Source of the DNA: CAWKOH01 sp963851245
GTDB lineage: Bacteria; Actinomycetota; Acidimicrobiia; Acidimicrobiales; Palsa-688
DNA: 64,000 nucleotides
Assembly (NCBI GenBank): GCA_963851245.1
Contig: CAWKOH010000005.1
Coordinates: forward strand, 124,001 to 188,000
Direction of reading: 5' to 3'
Part shown: piece after piece, positions 34,775-43,942 of the stretch
Layout: each line of letters starts with the position of its first letter
Numbering within the stretch: position 1 is the stretch's first letter
Program-made: the position numbers and the translations under genes
Notes under the pieces: generated by a model
The model's input: only the letters and a program-made list of their open reading frames with translations
Database searches by the model: none
What the model was told of the DNA's origin: nothing

Positions 34775-35644
34775 TCATCGCATCAGCTCGGCGGCGCGGA
34801 GCAAGACCTCCAAATGACCACCTGGCCATTGGGCCCCAGCTCTCAGTGGGTTAATGGCCAGTGCCTGAGCTCCCGCGTCGCTCCAGCGGGCCGCCCGGTC
34901 GCGGACCCGGTCGAGATCGTCCACCCGAACACGGACGTGACCTTCGAGCCCTATTTGGCCCGGGTCGCGACCCGCATCGGCCGCGGCAGCCTGGACCGCC
35001 TGCCACGCGGCCTCAAGTCCGAATCCGGGCTGTACCTGGGGCATCGGAAGCCAGCCGTCGGCGAGCCGCCCTACTCTCCGGACGGCCCGGGTGTCCGTAC
35101 CGGAGCCGAGCCAAATGGGAACGCAGCGCCGCGGAAGTGGAGCGATCCCGGCTGCGTCGACGGTGTCGTGGATGCCGGCATGGTCGACGGTGGGCTCCCT
35201 CCAGAGCCTCCGCAGAAGGGCGATCTGCTCCTCCAGGCGGTTCGCCCGACCATGGAAGTCGATTCCGAGAGCGTCGTACTCGACGGCGTTCCAGCCGATA
35301 CCCACTCCCAAGCGGAGACGGCCGGGGGCCAGAAGCTCAAGCGTTGCCACCTGCTTGCCGACCAGCGCGCTTTGGCGCTGAGGGAGAACGAGGATGTCGG
35401 TGACCAGTTCGAGGTTGCAAGCCCGGGCCAGGTAGGCGAACAGGACCAACGGTTCGAGGAAGGGATCCCGGTGATCGTATGGGCCATCCCAACCCGGCCG
35501 TACGCTGGAGTCGGCGCCCAGGACATGATCGAACACGAGCAGGTGGTCGTAGCCGGCGCCCTCCAGCCGCTGGGTGAAGGCCACGAGCTCATCCCCGTCG
35601 ACCCGGGTGAACTCCGCCTGCGGGAAGACTGCTCCTAGCCGCAT
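34775..35644 (-). CDS. F420-dependent luciferase-like (LLM class) oxidoreductase
   Basis: 289 residues from ATG 35644, preceded by GAAGGAA. Family features are MRLGAVFPQAEFTRVDGDE, GAGYDHLLVFDHVLGAD, TDILVLPQRQSALVGKQVAT with the cis-peptide loop, RLRLGVGIGWNAVEYDALG and VPIWLGSGTDTRAVRRVGRL. It belongs to the TIM-barrel F420 group. It is divergent from the acyl-CoA ligase at 35688 with just 43 bp between starts, so the promoters must overlap. Substrate is unknown. Confidence 0.85.
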   Translation of the reverse strand: MRLGAVFPQAEFTRVDGDELVAFTQRLEGAGYDHLLVFDHVLGADSSVRPGWDGPYDHRDPFLEPLVLFAYLARACNLELVTDILVLPQRQSALVGKQVATLELLAPGRLRLGVGIGWNAVEYDALGIDFHGRANRLEEQIALLRRLWREPTVDHAGIHDTVDAAGIAPLPRRCVPIWLGSGTDTRAVRRVGRLADGWLPMPQVQPGFGLEAAWQAVQAAAADAGRDPGQIGLEGHVRVRVDDLDRVRDRAARWSDAGAQALAINPLRAGAQWPGGHLEVLLRAAELMR

Positions 35645-35687
35645 TACGGTTCCTTCCATTCCTTCTATCGATGAACCACCTGCCTCC

Positions 35688-37343
35688 ATGAATAGCCCAG
35701 AATTACGGCGAGCCGCTGTCGTCGCGCCGAAACCTGTACCGGTTCCCCGATCCCGGGACTACGTCAAGCAGGGTTACTGGGACGATCGACGCCTGTGGGA
35801 CGGCATAGAGGCAGCAGCTTCGGAGCGGCCCGACGACACGGCCCTGATCGACTCCGCCGCCACTTTGACCTGGGGGGAGTTGGCGTCGCGGGTGGCGTGG
35901 GGAGCCAGGAGGCTGGTCGAGAGCGGCGTTGGTCCGAGGACCGCAGTGATCCTCATCTCGGGCAATACGGTTGAGGGGGTCGTCGCCTACCACAGCCTGC
36001 TTCGGGTGGGAGCGACGGCGGTCCTGCTCGATCGGCGCTGCGGTGAGGCCGATTTGCGGCTGGCCCGCGCCTCGGTGTCCGCCCCGGTGATTCTCCTACC
36101 CGATACCGAGCGGCACCGGCTGGATGATGCGCTTGGTGAAACGCAAAGAGTACGGCTGGGAGATCTGGCTGTTGACGGCGGGCCCGGCGGGACCGGGCCA
36201 AAATGGGGCGAACCCGAGCGTGACCAGCCGGCGGTGGTGCTGTTCACATCGGGTACCACGAGCCGGCCCAAGGGTGTAATCCACTCGCTCAACACTCTCA
36301 CCAGTGCGGCGCGCAACATGGCCGTCACCACGGGCGCCGTCGAGAGCTCGGTCATCTACCTGGTAAGTCCGATGACCAGCATCACGGGCGTGATGCAGAT
36401 ACACCTGTCCGCCGATTGCCACTCTACGCTCGTGCTCGACGATGACTTCGAACCGGAGAGGTCGCTTGACCGGATCAACCGGTGCGGTGCCACCATCCTG
36501 GGCGGGGCGCCTGTCATCGTCGAGCGGCTCATAGCCGTGGCCGATTCCCGGGGCGATCGGGAGGTGGCCCTCCGTACGCTGGCCCTCGGGGGGACCATGC
36601 TCCCGAGGGCTTTCCTCGAGCGGATCATGGAGCAGTACGGCATAGATGTGATCCGCGTTTATGGGTCGTCGGAGGCACCAAACGCTACTGGCCGGCTGCC
36701 CGGGGACGACGCCGCAGGACGGCTCGAGGACGACGGCGCTCTCATGCCAGGTACCGAGGTTCGGGTGGGCTCGGCAGCACATCCGCAGGAGGGGCTGCTG
36801 CGGGGACCCGGGGTCATGCTCGGGTACCTTCACGACGCTGACAACGACGAGGCTTACGAGGGCGAGTGGTTCCGGTCAGGAGACCTCGTCGAAGTAACCG
36901 GCGACCGCGTCACTGTCGTCGGGCGCTTGAAGGAGATCGTGAACCGCAACGGTTTCAAGATCTCGCTCAACGAGATCGATGCCGCCTTGGCCGGTTACCC
37001 CGGCCTGGAGGAGTGGGCCAGTTTCGGGCTCCCCGACCGCGAGACCGGCGAGCGCCTGGCGGTGGCGGTCGTTCCCGAGACCGGAGTGGACGTGACACTC
37101 GGTGACCTGCTGGACCACTTGCGGGCCGGCGGTCTCTCCACCCGGAAGCTACCAGAGGAGGTGGTCGTCTGGGACGAAGCTCTGCCTCGAACCGCCTCGG
37201 GGAAAGTGGTCCGTTCCCGACTGACCATGGACGCCCCGTCGAAGCGCTCGATGGCGGTAACCCGGCTGCGGACGAGCGGTCCGCCCGCGAGTTCCTATCC
37301 CCCGGAACAGGCCCCGTCCAGTCCCCTCAACAGGAGCAGATAA
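35688..37343 (+). CDS. AMP-forming acyl-CoA synthetase/ligase
   Basis: 551 residues from ATG 35688. Adenylation motifs are VVLFTSGTTSRPKGVIHSL, RVYGSSEAPNATGR (A5), GEWFRSGDLVEV and NRNGFKISLNEIDAAL (A8 hinge), and LPRTASGKVVRS with the final lysine. The N-terminus DYVKQGYWDDRRLWDGIEAA resembles cyclohexanecarboxylate-CoA or 2,3-dihydroxybenzoate ligase types, hinting at a cyclic acid substrate (inference). The C-terminus carries about 40 extra Pro/Ser/Arg-rich residues. It overlaps the next gene by one base (TAATG) and heads the rightward ligase/SnoaL/CoA-transferase series. Confidence 0.9.
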   Translation: MNSPELRRAAVVAPKPVPVPRSRDYVKQGYWDDRRLWDGIEAAASERPDDTALIDSAATLTWGELASRVAWGARRLVESGVGPRTAVILISGNTVEGVVAYHSLLRVGATAVLLDRRCGEADLRLARASVSAPVILLPDTERHRLDDALGETQRVRLGDLAVDGGPGGTGPKWGEPERDQPAVVLFTSGTTSRPKGVIHSLNTLTSAARNMAVTTGAVESSVIYLVSPMTSITGVMQIHLSADCHSTLVLDDDFEPERSLDRINRCGATILGGAPVIVERLIAVADSRGDREVALRTLALGGTMLPRAFLERIMEQYGIDVIRVYGSSEAPNATGRLPGDDAAGRLEDDGALMPGTEVRVGSAAHPQEGLLRGPGVMLGYLHDADNDEAYEGEWFRSGDLVEVTGDRVTVVGRLKEIVNRNGFKISLNEIDAALAGYPGLEEWASFGLPDRETGERLAVAVVPETGVDVTLGDLLDHLRAGGLSTRKLPEEVVVWDEALPRTASGKVVRSRLTMDAPSKRSMAVTRLRTSGPPASSYPPEQAPSSPLNRSR

Positions 37344-37744
37344 TGGCGACCAGTGCAGATGACTACACCGCGATCGCGAACTTGCTGGCCCAGTATTGCC
37401 TGGCCCTGGACCACGATGAGGTGGACCGCTGCGTGGCCCTCTTCACCGAGGACGGCTCCTTCGAGGTGTACGGGCGGTCCTTCGACGGCCGGGACCGGAT
37501 AAGAAAGATGATGCTTAGCGCCCCCGGCGGGCTGCACCTCGGCGGACCTCCCCTGGTGGAATTGGTCGACGGCGACCGGGCCCTGACCAAGCAGAACCTG
37601 CTCTTCATCGACCGAAGTGGTGGTGAGTTCCGGCGCACCCTTTACGCCGATGAGCTGCGGCGGACCTCAGAGGGTTGGCGGATCCGCAAGAGAAGATGCC
37701 AGTTCATCACAGCCGACGGGGTGAAAGATCGGCCGGACAACTAG
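37343..37744 (+). CDS. SnoaL-like/NTF2-fold protein
   Basis: 133 residues starting at ATG 37343, which overlaps the ligase stop. The sequence YTAIANLLAQYCLALDHDEVDRCVALFTED, GRDRIRKMM, LVDGDRALTKQNLLFIDRSGGEF and RRTLYADELRRTSEGWRI is a complete NTF2-like cone domain. This group includes SnoaL polyketide cyclases, steroid isomerases and many small ring-acting enzymes. No catalytic residue was confidently assigned. Coupling to the ligase suggests a role with its CoA-ester product. Confidence 0.85.
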   Translation: MATSADDYTAIANLLAQYCLALDHDEVDRCVALFTEDGSFEVYGRSFDGRDRIRKMMLSAPGGLHLGGPPLVELVDGDRALTKQNLLFIDRSGGEFRRTLYADELRRTSEGWRIRKRRCQFITADGVKDRPDN

Positions 37745-37802
37745 GTTGTTGGGCCGATTCGCCAACCGAAGGCGGCACGGCAACCAGAAAGGGTTTCGTC
37801 AA

Positions 37803-39034
37803 GTGCATCAACCGATGAAGGGCGTCAAGATGGTCGAGGTCGCCCAGTTCACCTTCACGCCGGCGGCTGGCGCCGTCCTTGCCGACTGGGGGGCCGACGT
37901 CATCAAGGTCGAGCACGCCGTGATGGGCGACGCCCAGCGGGGACTGCGGATCGGGACCGGCGGCGTCGCGTCCGGGTCATTCCAGCCCCTGATGGAGCAC
38001 CCCAACCGGGGCAAGCGCAGCATAGGTCTGGCCCTGGATCACCCGGACGGCCATGCCGTGCTGCTGGACCTGTGCAAGGACGCCGACGTCTTCCTGACCA
38101 ACTTCCTGCCGGACGCCCGCCGCCGCCTGCGGATCGAGGTCGAGGACATCCGTAAGGCCAACCCGAACATCATCTACGTGCGGGGCAGCGGCCACGGCCA
38201 GCGGGGACCGGACGCCGAGAAGGGTGGATACGACGGATCGACCTTCTGGTGCCGCATGGGCAGTGCCTGGGCCACGACCCCTGCCGAGAGCCCCCGTGAT
38301 CATCAACCAACCGGGGGGCGCCTACGGCGACTCCATGGGCGGGATGACGATCGCCGGCGGCATCGCCGCCGCCCTGTTCGCCCGCGAACGCACGGGTGAG
38401 ACCTCAGTGGTGGACGTGTCGCTGATGAGCGTGGGGGCATGGGCCTTCGGGCTCACCCTCGGGAACGCCCTCGCTGACGGGGCAGGAGGATCCTCCGCCT
38501 CCCCTCGACTCGGCCCATGAACCTCGCCGTCAATCCCACCATCGGGACGTTCAAGACCTCGGACGGGCGCTGGATCAACTTCACGATGCTGCAGCCGGGC
38601 CGTTACTTCGCCGACGTCTGCCGCCACCTCGGCCTCGATCACCTCATCGACGACGAGCGGTTCGACACCGCGGAGAAACTCATGGCCAACGCTCTGAGCC
38701 GCCGGCCAGATACGTGGCGGAAGCCATCGCCGCCAAGCCGTTCTCATACTGGGTCGAGCACCTTCAGACGATGGAGGGTCAGTGGGCGCCCATCCAAAGC
38801 CCGCTGGAGATCGCCGCTGACCCTCAGATGGAAGCCAATGGTTACATCCTGCCTCTGGTCGACGCTGAAGGCAACGAGCGCCGGCTTGTCGCCAGCCCGG
38901 TTCAGTTCGACGAAAAGCCACCCGTCATCACCCGAGCTCCTCAGTTCGCCGAGCAGACCGACGACATTCTTCGCGAGCTAGGACGGACCGAGGACGAGAT
39001 CATCAAGCTCAAGATCGACGGCGCGGTGACGTGA
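37803..39034 (+). pseudogene. Class III CoA-transferase broken by three frameshifts
   Basis: Starts at GTG 37803 after AGAAAGGG. It reads GVKMVEVAQFTFTPAAGAVL, ADWGADVIKVEHAVMGDA and HPNRGKRSIGLAL normally. The frame must change at the CCCCC run 38291-38295 (one extra base) to reach PVIINQPGGAYGDSMGG. It changes back near 38513-38516 (one missing base) to MNLAVNPTIGTFKTSDGRW, and again near 38693-38696 (one missing base) to RYVAEAIAAKPFSYWVEHL, ending KIKIDGAVT-like at 39034. Joined, it is a standard 410-residue enzyme. Two breaks sit in C-runs. The last 26 bp overlap the converging TetR gene. It may be a decaying gene or an artefact of uncorrected reads. Confidence 0.8.
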
Positions 39035-39725
39035 CCCTCGATTTGTTGCCGTCCACGCGATTGGCTTTGCTACGGGCGGCAGCGCCGCCGAGGCCTATGG
39101 CGTTGGCCCAGAGCAGGCTGAGCTGGTCGACGGCCTCGCCGAAGTCGTACTCCCGGTAGCCCTGGGTCAGCCAGAGCTCGGCGAAGCGGCCCACCATGGA
39201 TCCCAGGGCGTCGGCTGCAATGGCGGGGTTCACCCGCGGATCCGCCAACCCCTGCTCTTGCAGGCGGCGGACAGCTCGCTCCGACCGCTCCGCGAAGTGC
39301 TTCTGGGTCTCCATCCGAGCGGCGTTGACGTGCGGGTCGTACCGGGACACCTGTTCGATGATGCCCATGATCCGGGCCTCGTCTCGATAGCGCTCCAGGT
39401 AGCGGCGGTTGGCCTCGTGGATCCGGTCCTCCGGCGAGTCGCCGGCCGGTCCGGTATCGTCGCCGCCGGGCGGGGCGGTTAGCAGTTCTTCCTGGGCTTC
39501 TGCCACCTCCCGGAAGATCTGCTCCTTCGAGTCGAAGTAGTGGTAGAAGGCCCCGTAGGAGACCCGAGCCCGCTTGGCGATGTCCGATATGCGGGCGTCG
39601 AGGAAGCCATCCCGTTCGAACACCAGCTTGGCCGCCCTGACGAGCTTGGCGCGAGTCTGCTCGCCCTTGCGCGTACGCGGCGGACTGCCCTTGGCCCCAC
39701 TGTCAGCCCTCTGACCCCTCGGCAC
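39009..39725 (-). CDS. TetR-family transcriptional regulator
   Basis: 238 residues from GTG 39725, which follows an AGGAAGG site; longer starts up to 39905 would reach the P450 promoter and are less likely. The TetR helix-turn-helix is seen as GEQTRAKLVRAAKLVFERDG, DARISDIAKRARVSYGAFY and HYFDSKEQIFREVAE. A large helical ligand-binding domain follows. It is divergent from the P450 at 39923 and probably controls it and the genes on either side. The short inverted repeat at 39886-39896 is a candidate operator. Confidence 0.9.
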   Translation of the reverse strand: MPRGQRADSGAKGSPPRTRKGEQTRAKLVRAAKLVFERDGFLDARISDIAKRARVSYGAFYHYFDSKEQIFREVAEAQEELLTAPPGGDDTGPAGDSPEDRIHEANRRYLERYRDEARIMGIIEQVSRYDPHVNAARMETQKHFAERSERAVRRLQEQGLADPRVNPAIAADALGSMVGRFAELWLTQGYREYDFGEAVDQLSLLWANAIGLGGAAARSKANRVDGNKSRVTSPRRRS

Positions 39726-39885
39726 CAACGCTTCCTTCCTCGCTAACCCTGCCGGCGAGCGACAGTCGACGCTACGCCCTACGGCTTGATTATGCCGCTT
39801 TCCCTCCGCTTCACCGGCGATCCTTACAGCACCGCCACCGTCCTCTCCAAGAGAAGTCCAGTCCGGGACGGCGGCTCCTGTGTAC

Positions 39886-39896
39886 GTAGAATCTAC
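39886..39896. promoter_or_regulatory. Short inverted repeat in the TetR-P450 gap
   Basis: GTAGA-A-TCTAC is an 11-bp dyad, 27 bp before the P450 start and within the divergent promoter. TetR operators are usually longer, so this is only a weak candidate. Confidence 0.2.
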
Positions 39897-39922
39897 CGCC
39901 GACACCGACCGAGGAGAGTCAG

Positions 39923-41122
39923 ATGGCCGAACAGACGGCGTTGCCGCGCACGATCAATGTCCTCGACCCGCTCTTCTACGTCGATCCCTGGGAGAGCTAT
40001 ACCTGGCTCCGCGACGAAGCACCCGTCTATTGGGATCCGGTCCAGAAGCTGTGGGCCATCTCACGTTATGACGATGTCATGGCGGTCGAGAAGAATTCGA
40101 CGCAGTACTCCTCGTTCTACGGGTCGCGGCCCCACTCCGACCAGCGAGCCGACCGTTCGATGATCAACATGGATGATCCGGGCCACCAGGCTCAGCGCAA
40201 GCTGGTGGCGCCGCGGTTCAGTCCACGGTCGGTGCGCACTCACGAAGACCACGTACGCAGGGTCGTGACGGAGATCCTCGACGAGGTTGGCCCCGCCGGT
40301 GAGTGCGAGGCCATCGAAGTGATCGCCTCGCGGCTTCCTGCCCTCATGATCGGGGACCTGCTCGGATACCCACGCGCGCTTTGGCCAAAAGTCAGGCATT
40401 GGTCCGAACAGACCATGCATCTCTCCGGCCAGACGTCTCCGGACGGTCCCCCCCACGTGATCCATCCGGACATGGTTCCGGTCATACAGGAGTATGTCCA
40501 GGTCACCACCGAGGTGATCGAGGATCGACGGGCCGAACCCCGCGACGATCTGATCTCGATCTGGACCCACACGGAGGGTTGGGACACCGAGCAGGTTCTG
40601 GATGAGACGATCCTGCTGCTCGACGGTGGCGCCGAAACCACGCGAACGGTAATCGGCTCGATGATCCACGACCTGGCTACGCATCCTGCTCAGCGACAGC
40701 TGCTGCTCGATCAACCGGATCTCCTGGGTACCACTGCGGTGGAGGAGTTCATTCGCTGGGTGACCCCAATCTCGAACATGCGCCGTACCGCGACGGCGGA
40801 TCATACCCTTCAGGGCCAGGATGTTCATGAAGGTGACGAGCTGGTACTGCTCTACGGGTCAGCCAACCGGGACCCTCGCGCGTTCGATGGCCCCGAGACG
40901 CTGTGTGTCACGAGGTCCAACAATCGTCACGTGGCCTTTGGGTTCGGCACCCACTTCTGCCTGGGCGCCTGGTTGGCCCGGCTCGAGATCCGGGTAATGT
41001 TCGAGGAATTGCTCCAGCGCATACCCGACTGGGAGTTGATCGACCCCGACGAATCCAGGATCATGCCGGCGACGTTCGCAAGGGCTTACGACCGGGTGCG
41101 AATCCGTTTCACGCCCGGATAG
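39923..41122 (+). CDS. Cytochrome P450, paralogue 3
   Basis: 399 residues from ATG 39923 with GAGGAGAG upstream. Motifs: I-helix LLDGGAETTRTVIGS, ExxR in VEEFIRWV, NMRRTATADHTL, and the heme loop FGFGTHFCLGAWLAR with Cys346. It shares the opening TINVLDPLFYVDPWESYTW and most other segments with the P450 at 32477, so the two arose by duplication. It is divergent from a TetR regulator and followed by an LLM oxidoreductase 31 bp downstream. Redox partners are absent. Confidence 0.94.
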   Translation: MAEQTALPRTINVLDPLFYVDPWESYTWLRDEAPVYWDPVQKLWAISRYDDVMAVEKNSTQYSSFYGSRPHSDQRADRSMINMDDPGHQAQRKLVAPRFSPRSVRTHEDHVRRVVTEILDEVGPAGECEAIEVIASRLPALMIGDLLGYPRALWPKVRHWSEQTMHLSGQTSPDGPPHVIHPDMVPVIQEYVQVTTEVIEDRRAEPRDDLISIWTHTEGWDTEQVLDETILLLDGGAETTRTVIGSMIHDLATHPAQRQLLLDQPDLLGTTAVEEFIRWVTPISNMRRTATADHTLQGQDVHEGDELVLLYGSANRDPRAFDGPETLCVTRSNNRHVAFGFGTHFCLGAWLARLEIRVMFEELLQRIPDWELIDPDESRIMPATFARAYDRVRIRFTPG

Positions 41123-41153
41123 CACAAGGCCGAGCAGGGAAAGGAGACAACTG

Positions 41154-42233
41154 ATGCCGACTGACGGGACGGGGCCGGCACCGGCCCCCGCGCTATCTGC
41201 CTTCGGTACTGCCAGATCCCTGCGCGGGATTCATGATCTGAGCCGCAGCGTGGAGGAAGCCGGGTTTGATGCTCTGTGGCTACCCGAAGGCTCGCAACCC
41301 GCCTTCTCGATGTGCACCGCCGCCGCTTTGGCCACCGCCAATCTGGCCCTCGGAACGAGCGTCGCCGTGGCCTTCCCCCGAAGTCCGATGATCACCGCCC
41401 AAGCGGCCTGGATGCTCGCCCAGGCGACGGAAGGGCGCTTCACGGTGGGACTGGGTACCCAGGTGCGGGCCCACGTCGAAAGACGCTACTCCGCTGTTTT
41501 CACCAGCCCCGGTCCGCGGATGCGCGAATACGTCCAGGCCATGAAGGCCATCTACGCCGCCTTCCGGGGAACCGAGCCTCTGAGGTTCGAAGGAGAGTAC
41601 TACTCGTTTTCGCTTCTGCCCCCAACCTGGTCCCCCGGCCCCATGGATTACCCCGACCCGCCCATATACATAGCCGGCGTGCGACCATGGATGTGCCAGA
41701 TGATCGGAGAAGTCGGGGACGGGATGCTCGTGCACCCTCTCAGCACCCTGCCGTATCTGGAGCGGGTTGTCATCCCGTCGGTGAGGCGCGGGGAGGCCAA
41801 AGCGGGTCGAGAAGCCGGCCATGTCGCCATGGTCTGCCCGGTCATGACGGCGGTGTCTGACGACGATAAGGTTCGTGAGAACCAGCGGACGAATATTCGC
41901 GCCAGGCTGGCGTTCTACGGATCGACGCCAGGTTACGGCGTGGTTTTCGACGAGTCCGGCTGGCCAGGAGTGGGTGAGCAGCTGCACCGGTTGCAGAGAG
42001 AAGGGAAGCTCGACGAGATGCGGCAGATGATTACCGACGAGATGGTCGACGCCTTCGCCATCACCTCCACGTGGGACGAGTTGCCGGCGAGGCTGCTGGA
42101 CCGTTTCGGAGGCCTGGCGGATGATATTGTCTGCTATTCCGTGATCGAACAATGGGGCGACGATCCCGACTCACCGGGCCGGTGGCAGGACGTAAACCGC
42201 CGGTTCCGTATGGCGGCGGACGTCAGGCGGTGA
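41154..42233 (+). CDS. F420-dependent LLM oxidoreductase, TIGR03617-like
   Basis: 359 residues from ATG 41154, behind AAAGGAGAC. Features are SRSVEEAGFDALWLPEGSQP, LALGTSVAVAFPRSPMITAQ, AWMLAQATEGRFTVGLGTQV and RMREYVQAMKAIYAAFRG, with PPIYIAGVRPWMCQMIGEV later. These fit the subgroup of F420-type luciferase-like proteins of about 330-360 aa found in actinobacteria. It is probably co-transcribed with the P450 at 39923. It converges on the CoA-transferase with a 4-bp gap. Confidence 0.88.
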   Translation: MPTDGTGPAPAPALSAFGTARSLRGIHDLSRSVEEAGFDALWLPEGSQPAFSMCTAAALATANLALGTSVAVAFPRSPMITAQAAWMLAQATEGRFTVGLGTQVRAHVERRYSAVFTSPGPRMREYVQAMKAIYAAFRGTEPLRFEGEYYSFSLLPPTWSPGPMDYPDPPIYIAGVRPWMCQMIGEVGDGMLVHPLSTLPYLERVVIPSVRRGEAKAGREAGHVAMVCPVMTAVSDDDKVRENQRTNIRARLAFYGSTPGYGVVFDESGWPGVGEQLHRLQREGKLDEMRQMITDEMVDAFAITSTWDELPARLLDRFGGLADDIVCYSVIEQWGDDPDSPGRWQDVNRRFRMAADVRR

Positions 42234-42237
42234 CGCT

Positions 42238-43389
42238 TCAGACCTCCGTAGTCGAAGGTTCCTCTTTCGCAACGCTTCGGGCGGGGTCCTGTCCGAGCAA
42301 GGGAGCCGGTCCCGGCGCCCCCAGCCGGCCAGCCGATGCGAACACGGCTGGATAACGCACCGTGCGCACCGGGCCCACTCCGTCCCAGGTCTCGATGCGG
42401 TACAGGTCCTCGCTAATGGCCTGAGGATCTGACAGGTGCTCGTCCATAGTCAGGCAGCGGGCAGCGGGCACGTCGTGGGCACGGAAGAGCTCGAGCCATT
42501 CGTCCGTGGTGCGGCCGGGGAGGACCCGCTCGAGTTTGGTGAAGAGCTCATCTGCCACTCGGGTCTGATCGTCCAACCGGCGCAGTTCTTCGGCCCATTC
42601 GGGATGACCAACAACCTCACAGAGCTTGCGTATGGCGGATCCTGACACGGGAGCCGTGACCATCCAACCGTCTTTGGAAGGCAGCGCCCGCAATCCGGTC
42701 GCCTGAAGGTTCCGCGCCTCGTTCGGAGCGAAAGCGAGAAACGTCCGGTTCGAGAAGAGTTCGACGAAGTCGCTGTAGGCCGCCGCGGCCAGCATGGAGA
42801 GATCTATCCGCTCGCCGCGCCCTCTCCGCTCCCGGGCGAACAGAGCAGCCAGAACCGCCTGCGTGGCCATCGCCGCCGTAAGCTTGTCGACCTGAAACCC
42901 AGGGAGCAGAGCGGGTCGGTCGTCGTTCGACAGAGCATCTGTGAGCCCACTCGTGGCCTGCACGATCGTGTCGAATACCGGCGCATCGGCCCTGGGTCCT
43001 TCCCGACCGTAGCCGCTGATATAGAGCCGTATCAGCCGCGGGTTCCGGTCGGCCAGGACTTCATCTCCCAGACCGAGCCGGTCGGCTACGCCAGGTCTCC
43101 AGTTCGTTATCCAGACGTCCGCTGACTCGACCAGGTCCAGCAGCTCTGATCGGGGTCCCGTGTCCTTCAGGTCGAGAACGAGGCTGCGTTTCCCCCGGTT
43201 GGTGTTGGCGAATACCGCGCTGTAGGGACCATCAGGCCGTCCGAATCGCCGGAACGCGTCACCTCCCGCTGGGCTCTCCACTTTGATCACCTCAGCACCC
43301 AGGTCAGCGAGCATCTGTCCCGCGTATGGACCCGTGACATAGGTCGCCGCCTCCAGGACCCGGATCCCCTCGAGGGGAAGTTCGGTCAT
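42238..43389 (-). CDS. Class III (CaiB/BaiF) CoA-transferase
   Basis: 383 residues from ATG 43389. Diagnostic segments are IRVLEAATYVTGPYAGQMLA, DLGAEVIKVESPAGGDAFR, NTNRGKRSLVLDLKDTG and VFDTIVQATSGLTDALS, in which the Asp of the family catalytic site lies in VFDTIVQ. It is intact, unlike the copy at 37803. Its start overlaps the cupin gene stop by 4 bp, so cupin and CoA-transferase are coupled downstream of the SDR at 43943. The acyl group transferred is unknown. Confidence 0.9.
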   Translation of the reverse strand: MTELPLEGIRVLEAATYVTGPYAGQMLADLGAEVIKVESPAGGDAFRRFGRPDGPYSAVFANTNRGKRSLVLDLKDTGPRSELLDLVESADVWITNWRPGVADRLGLGDEVLADRNPRLIRLYISGYGREGPRADAPVFDTIVQATSGLTDALSNDDRPALLPGFQVDKLTAAMATQAVLAALFARERRGRGERIDLSMLAAAAYSDFVELFSNRTFLAFAPNEARNLQATGLRALPSKDGWMVTAPVSGSAIRKLCEVVGHPEWAEELRRLDDQTRVADELFTKLERVLPGRTTDEWLELFRAHDVPAARCLTMDEHLSDPQAISEDLYRIETWDGVGPVRTVRYPAVFASAGRLGAPGPAPLLGQDPARSVAKEEPSTTEV

Positions 43390-43820
43390 TCAGGCTCTGT
43401 CCCATCAGTGCGATCCGTGAAGATTCCCCCGATTCCGGAGTGGATCTCGATCCACTCGGCACCATCGGCGCCGGCCCGCCAGGAATACAGCATGTCGGGC
43501 GTGAAGTAGCCCATGCCGGCCGTGACCCGTTGATTGCCGAACATGAGCTCGCCCCGGAGCACATAGTTGACCTGGTAGGTCCCGTGACGGTGGGGTTTGA
43601 CCCGCTCGCCCGGTCGAGCGGTGGCGTGGTACACGCTGAGTTTCGGCGTCTGGACCAGGGCCTTGGTAACGAGGTCCCGACCGAGCAACTCGAAGTAGAA
43701 GTCGGCGTTCTCCGCCTGGCCCAAGAGGTCGGCATTGGTATGACCTGGCACGGAGGCCACGTCGAACACGAAAGGTCGGAGTGGCTGCGGCCCGCTGTCC
43801 GGGTCGGGGTCGGCGGCCAT
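43386..43820 (-). CDS. Cupin-domain protein
   Basis: 144 residues. The cupin barrel is visible: ARPGERVKPHRHGTYQVNYV has the HxH(x)nE-type metal site in a shortened form, and VLRGELMFGNQRVTAGMGYF provides the G-x-M-x-x-x-P-like second motif, then EWIEIHSGIGGIF. Cupins of this size are dioxygenases, isomerases or binding proteins. It is coupled to the CoA-transferase downstream. The missing glutamate ligand leaves metal-dependent activity uncertain. Confidence 0.8.
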   Translation of the reverse strand: MAADPDPDSGPQPLRPFVFDVASVPGHTNADLLGQAENADFYFELLGRDLVTKALVQTPKLSVYHATARPGERVKPHRHGTYQVNYVLRGELMFGNQRVTAGMGYFTPDMLYSWRAGADGAEWIEIHSGIGGIFTDRTDGTEPE

Positions 43821-43942
43821 CAGGGTCGACCCCCAGGCTGAGTCTTCGACATAAGTTGCACCTTCAAGGCTCCCTCATCCATCAATTTCCTGCACACTAC
43901 AAGGGTTGGCTTTCCCCAGCAGAACGAGAAGGGCCAAGCTGG

